Below, one piece after another: positions 32,985 to 36,826 of a stretch of 36,826 nt of DNA. Positions within the stretch are counted from its first letter, which is position 1, and every line of letters starts with the position of its first letter. Position numbers and translations under genes: made by a program. The notes beneath the pieces are model-generated. The model did no database searches. It was not told the origin of the DNA and saw only the letters and a program-made list of their open reading frames with translations. The DNA lies in assembly GCA_038210415.1 (NCBI GenBank), contig JBBQWS010000034.1, positions 1 through 36,826 on the forward strand, given 5' to 3'. The DNA comes from JBBQWS01 sp038210415 (GTDB lineage: Bacteria; Actinomycetota; Actinomycetes; Prado026).

Positions 32985-33614
32985 ATGGCGGTCCGACCAA
33001 GGACCCTGGCGGCCAAGGCCCCTGAGGAGCGCCGTCGGCGAATCCTCGGCGCGGCCGTCGAGGTTCTGCGCGAGCGCGGGTACGCAGGCACCCGGGTTGC
33101 CGACATCGCCGATGCGGCCGGCACCTCGTCCGGTCTGGTCCTGTACCACTTCAAGTCACTCGAGAACGCGTTGGCCCAGGCGCTGACTACGGTCGAGGAC
33201 GAGTTCTACGCCGAGTTCGAGAGCGACCTGGCCAGCGCCGAGGGCGCCCTGGGCCGGCTGCGGCACATGGGCGAGCTGGGCGCGGGAGCGGGCCCGGCCG
33301 TCGGCGACTGGGCGCTGTGGCTGGAGATCTGGGTCCGGGCCTTGCGTGACGAGGGTGCCCGGGCCACCCGGGAGGCGCTGGACCGCCGCTGGCGGGGGAT
33401 GCTGCGCGACACGATCGCCGCGGGAGTGGCCGAAGGCGTCTTCCACCCGGATGACGTCGACGACACCACGGTGCGCCTCGCGTCGCTGATGGACGGGCTC
33501 GCGATCCAGCTGGCCCTGGCCGACCCGGACATGACGTCGGAACGGATGTCGGCGCTGTGGCTCGCGGCGGCGGCGCAGGAGCTGCGCACCGAACCCGGGA
33601 TGCTGAACCACTAG
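32985..33614 (+). CDS. TetR/BetI-like transcriptional regulator
   Basis: A 209-residue regulator. The TetR helix-turn-helix spans about residues 15-62 (RRRRILGAAVEVLRERGYAG, VADIADAAGTSSGLVLYHF). The helical ligand domain resembles the BetI-type C terminus (WALWLEIWVRALRD, LMDGLAIQLAL). The ATG at 32985 has GGGAGG 4 bases upstream. It reads toward an aminotransferase and a mutase gene, whose promoter contains a dyad suited to a TetR protein, so local control is likely. Ligand unknown. Confidence 0.9.
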   Translation: MAVRPRTLAAKAPEERRRRILGAAVEVLRERGYAGTRVADIADAAGTSSGLVLYHFKSLENALAQALTTVEDEFYAEFESDLASAEGALGRLRHMGELGAGAGPAVGDWALWLEIWVRALRDEGARATREALDRRWRGMLRDTIAAGVAEGVFHPDDVDDTTVRLASLMDGLAIQLALADPDMTSERMSALWLAAAAQELRTEPGMLNH

Positions 33615-33635
33615 TCAGGATCGGCCCGGCGGTGC

Positions 33636-33641
33636 TAGCCT
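33636..33641 (+). promoter_or_regulatory. Possible -10 element for the aminotransferase gene
   Basis: TAGCCT matches TAnnnT, 21 bases after the TetR stop. The predicted transcription start would fall just upstream of the dyad at 33657-33672. Confidence 0.35.
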
Positions 33642-33656
33642 CACCGGAACCTCATG

Positions 33657-33672
33657 CTGAATGGGCGTTCAG
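33657..33672 (+). promoter_or_regulatory. Candidate TetR-type operator
   Basis: CTGAA and TTCAG form a perfect 5-bp dyad spaced by TGGGCG, 16 bases in all. It lies just downstream of the predicted -10 and before the aminotransferase ATG, a good position for repression by the TetR protein encoded next door. Confidence 0.4.
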
Positions 33673-33702
33673 GATGGACGTCCGGACCGGGAGCTGATCC
33701 TC

Positions 33703-35130
33703 ATGACCGCCGAAGCGGTCCACGCCGGCCTCTCCGCCGCCGAGCAGGCCACCCTCCAGCGGCAGGTCAAGAACCACCTGCTGCTCAACTTCACCGACAT
33801 GTCCGAGTTCGCCAGCGAGGACGTCCGCATCTTCGTCCGCGGCGACGGCTGTCACGTCATCGAGGCGGACGGGCGGCGGTCCATCGACGGCATCTCGGGT
33901 CTGTTCTGCAACAACCTCGGGCACGGCTTCGGCGCCGAGATCGGACGGGCCGCCCAACGCCAGCTCAGCGAGCTCGTCTTCACGCCGTCCTGGTACGTCA
34001 CCCACCCGTCCGCCGCGCGGCTGGCCGAACGCCTCGCCGGGCTCGCCGAGCCGCTCGGGCTGTCGCGGGTCTTCTTCACCAGCGGCGGCGGCGAGGCGAA
34101 CGAGGCGATGTACAAGCTGGCCCGGCAGTGGCACACCGCCAACGGCCAGCCGCAGCGGCACAAGGCGATCTCGCGCCGGCTTGCCTACCACGGCACGTCG
34201 CTGGGGTCACTGTCGCTGACCGGCCTGCCGGACTGCCGGCACCCGTTCGAGCCGATGCCCATCGCTACCGCGTTCGTCAGCAACACCAACGCGTACCGGC
34301 ACCCGGCCGGCGCCGACGAGGACCTGTTCACCGCGGCCCTGCTCGCCGAGATCGAGGCGACGATCGAGTGGGAGGGCGCCGACCAGATCGCCATCCTCAT
34401 CGCCGAACCCGTGCAGAACTCCGGCGGTTCGTTCACGCCGCCGCGCGGCTACTGGCCGGGACTTCGGGCGCTGTGCGACAAGTACGGCATCCTGCTGGTC
34501 GCCGACGAGGTCATCACCGGGTTCGGCCGGGTGGGCGAGTGGTTCGCGTCGATGCGCTACGACGCCAAGCCCGACTTCGTCACGTTCGCCAAGGGAGCGA
34601 CCGCGGGGCACGCACCGCTCGGGGGCGTTCTCATGTCGGACCGGGTGGCCGCGCCGTTCATGGCCGGCGAGATGTACATGAACGGGCTGACCTACAGCGC
34701 GCACCCGCTGACCACCGCCATCGCGCTCGCCGCCCTCGACATCTACGAGCGCGAGGGCGTCCTCGACAACGTGCGCGAGAACCAGGCCTACCTCGCGACG
34801 CGGCTGAACGAGCTGCGCCGGGTGCCGATCGTGGGCGACGTACGCGGGGCCGGGTTCTTCTGGTCGCTGGAGCTCGTCAAGGACCGCGCGACCAAGACGA
34901 CGTTCGAGGGTGCCGAGGCCGACTGGCTGCTGCGCGGAGTGCTCAGCAAGCAGATGGTCGAGCTTGGCCTGCTCTGCCGCCTGGACGATCGCGGCGACCC
35001 CGTGGTCCAGCTGTCGCCGCCGCTCGTCGCCGACCGCGCGTTGCTCGACGAGCTGGTCGGCATCGTGGGTGTCGCGCTCGAGAGAGCGGCCGACGCTCTC
35101 CAGGATCACGCCGCGGCCCCAGCCGCCTGA
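33703..35130 (+). CDS. Class III (omega-amino acid type) PLP-dependent aminotransferase
   Basis: A 475-residue fold-type I aminotransferase. DEVITGFGRVGEWF holds the Asp that contacts the PLP ring nitrogen, and Lys297 in TFAKGATAGHAPLGG is the Schiff-base lysine. FFTSGGGEANEAMYKLARQW and AEPVQNSGG are typical. The sequence resembles enzymes using beta-alanine, taurine, GABA or related amines with pyruvate; the substrate cannot be fixed. I chose the ATG at 33703 (GGGAG 9 bases upstream); an in-frame ATG at 33661 would add 14 residues. It is followed after 16 bases by the mutase gene, hinting at catabolism that ends in propionyl-CoA or methylmalonyl-CoA. Confidence 0.92.
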   Translation: MTAEAVHAGLSAAEQATLQRQVKNHLLLNFTDMSEFASEDVRIFVRGDGCHVIEADGRRSIDGISGLFCNNLGHGFGAEIGRAAQRQLSELVFTPSWYVTHPSAARLAERLAGLAEPLGLSRVFFTSGGGEANEAMYKLARQWHTANGQPQRHKAISRRLAYHGTSLGSLSLTGLPDCRHPFEPMPIATAFVSNTNAYRHPAGADEDLFTAALLAEIEATIEWEGADQIAILIAEPVQNSGGSFTPPRGYWPGLRALCDKYGILLVADEVITGFGRVGEWFASMRYDAKPDFVTFAKGATAGHAPLGGVLMSDRVAAPFMAGEMYMNGLTYSAHPLTTAIALAALDIYEREGVLDNVRENQAYLATRLNELRRVPIVGDVRGAGFFWSLELVKDRATKTTFEGAEADWLLRGVLSKQMVELGLLCRLDDRGDPVVQLSPPLVADRALLDELVGIVGVALERAADALQDHAAAPAA

Positions 35131-35134
35131 TCAG

Positions 35135-35140
35135 TACGCT
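35135..35140 (+). promoter_or_regulatory. Possible -10 of a leaderless promoter for the mutase gene
   Basis: TACGCT ends 6 bases before the mutase ATG, with no ribosome binding site in between. It would allow the mutase to be made apart from the aminotransferase. Confidence 0.4.
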
Positions 35141-35146
35141 CGGGTC

Positions 35147-36736
<1,590 letters not shown>

Positions 36737-36748
36737 CGCTTTCGCGCT

Positions 36749-36796
36749 CGGGTCAGCGGGCCGCTCTCCGTTTGGTAACGGATTGGTGCTGACCCG
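36749..36796. terminator. 9-bp inverted repeat after the mutase gene
   Basis: CGGGTCAGC (36749-36757) and GCTGACCCG (36788-36796) pair perfectly across 30 bases, 12 bases past the mutase stop. It may be a terminator, or part of the leader of a gene beyond the window. The last 30 bases of the window show nothing else. Confidence 0.4.
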
Positions 36797-36826
36797 CCCG
36801 TCTGTCAATGGTTTGCTTCCGGCGCA

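Noticed and set aside
32995..33020. Further copy of the 43-bp repeat (GGACCCTGGCGGCC)
   Set aside because: Only a short GC-rich core matches, and it lies at the 5' end of the TetR coding sequence, not at a gene end.

Overview
The window is a 36.8-kb piece of a very GC-rich actinobacterial chromosome, probably close to the Nocardioidaceae/Propionibacteriales, although no sequence here fixes the genus. Support comes from GTG starts, dense ATGA/GTGA overlaps, actinobacterial-type families (DUF6350/PerM, DUF3017, DUF2510, DUF3467) and the order pcrA - sucC - sucD - perM-like - purN - purH, which is also known from mycobacteria. No tRNA, rRNA, CRISPR array, prophage or insertion sequence was seen. 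It reads as core chromosome with a sugar-use insert.

Layout. 1-8.4 kb: end of pcrA, a lipase-like hydrolase on the other strand, the B12-binding subunit of an acyl-CoA mutase, sucCD, a PerM-like membrane protein, a small membrane protein, then purN-purH. 8.4-12.4 kb: DUF3291, pentapeptide-repeat and DUF3017 proteins, an LDH-like malate dehydrogenase, NADP-isocitrate dehydrogenase and a DUF3467 protein. 12.5-16.6 kb: a Tat-exported PHP-domain protein, an unrecognised coupled protein, a hemerythrin-like protein, and DUF1003 and DUF2510 membrane proteins. 16.6-25.5 kb: a galactoside locus, with a minus-strand operon (GH42 beta-galactosidase, DeoR regulator, galT, galK) divergent from an ABC importer (Tat lipoprotein binding protein and two permeases). 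25.5-29.3 kb: a CNNM/CBS protein, trpS, a 2'-5' RNA ligase-like protein and a YihY/BrkB protein. 29.5-32.8 kb: sdhCDAB. 33-36.7 kb: a TetR regulator, a class III aminotransferase and the catalytic subunit of methylmalonyl-CoA mutase.

How the genes work together. Five TCA-cycle functions (SucCD, Mdh, Icd, SdhCDAB) lie with both halves of a split B12-dependent mutase. The catalytic half carries the Tyr/Arg pair expected for methylmalonyl-CoA. This would feed propionyl-CoA carbon into succinyl-CoA and on through SucCD, Sdh and Mdh. The galactoside locus would import an oligosaccharide, split it in the cytoplasm and start the Leloir pathway. It lacks galE and the transporter ATPase.

Non-coding signals most worth a look: a family of 43-bp repeats sitting at gene 3' ends; a perfect 15-bp stem with a GCAA loop just inside the first permease gene; matching putative DeoR operators at the two divergent galactoside promoters; a 16-bp tandem repeat enclosed by an inverted repeat before the PHP gene; and a run of likely leaderless promoters. 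I found no clear previously undescribed system; the nearest candidates are the repeat family and the PHP/unknown-protein pair.
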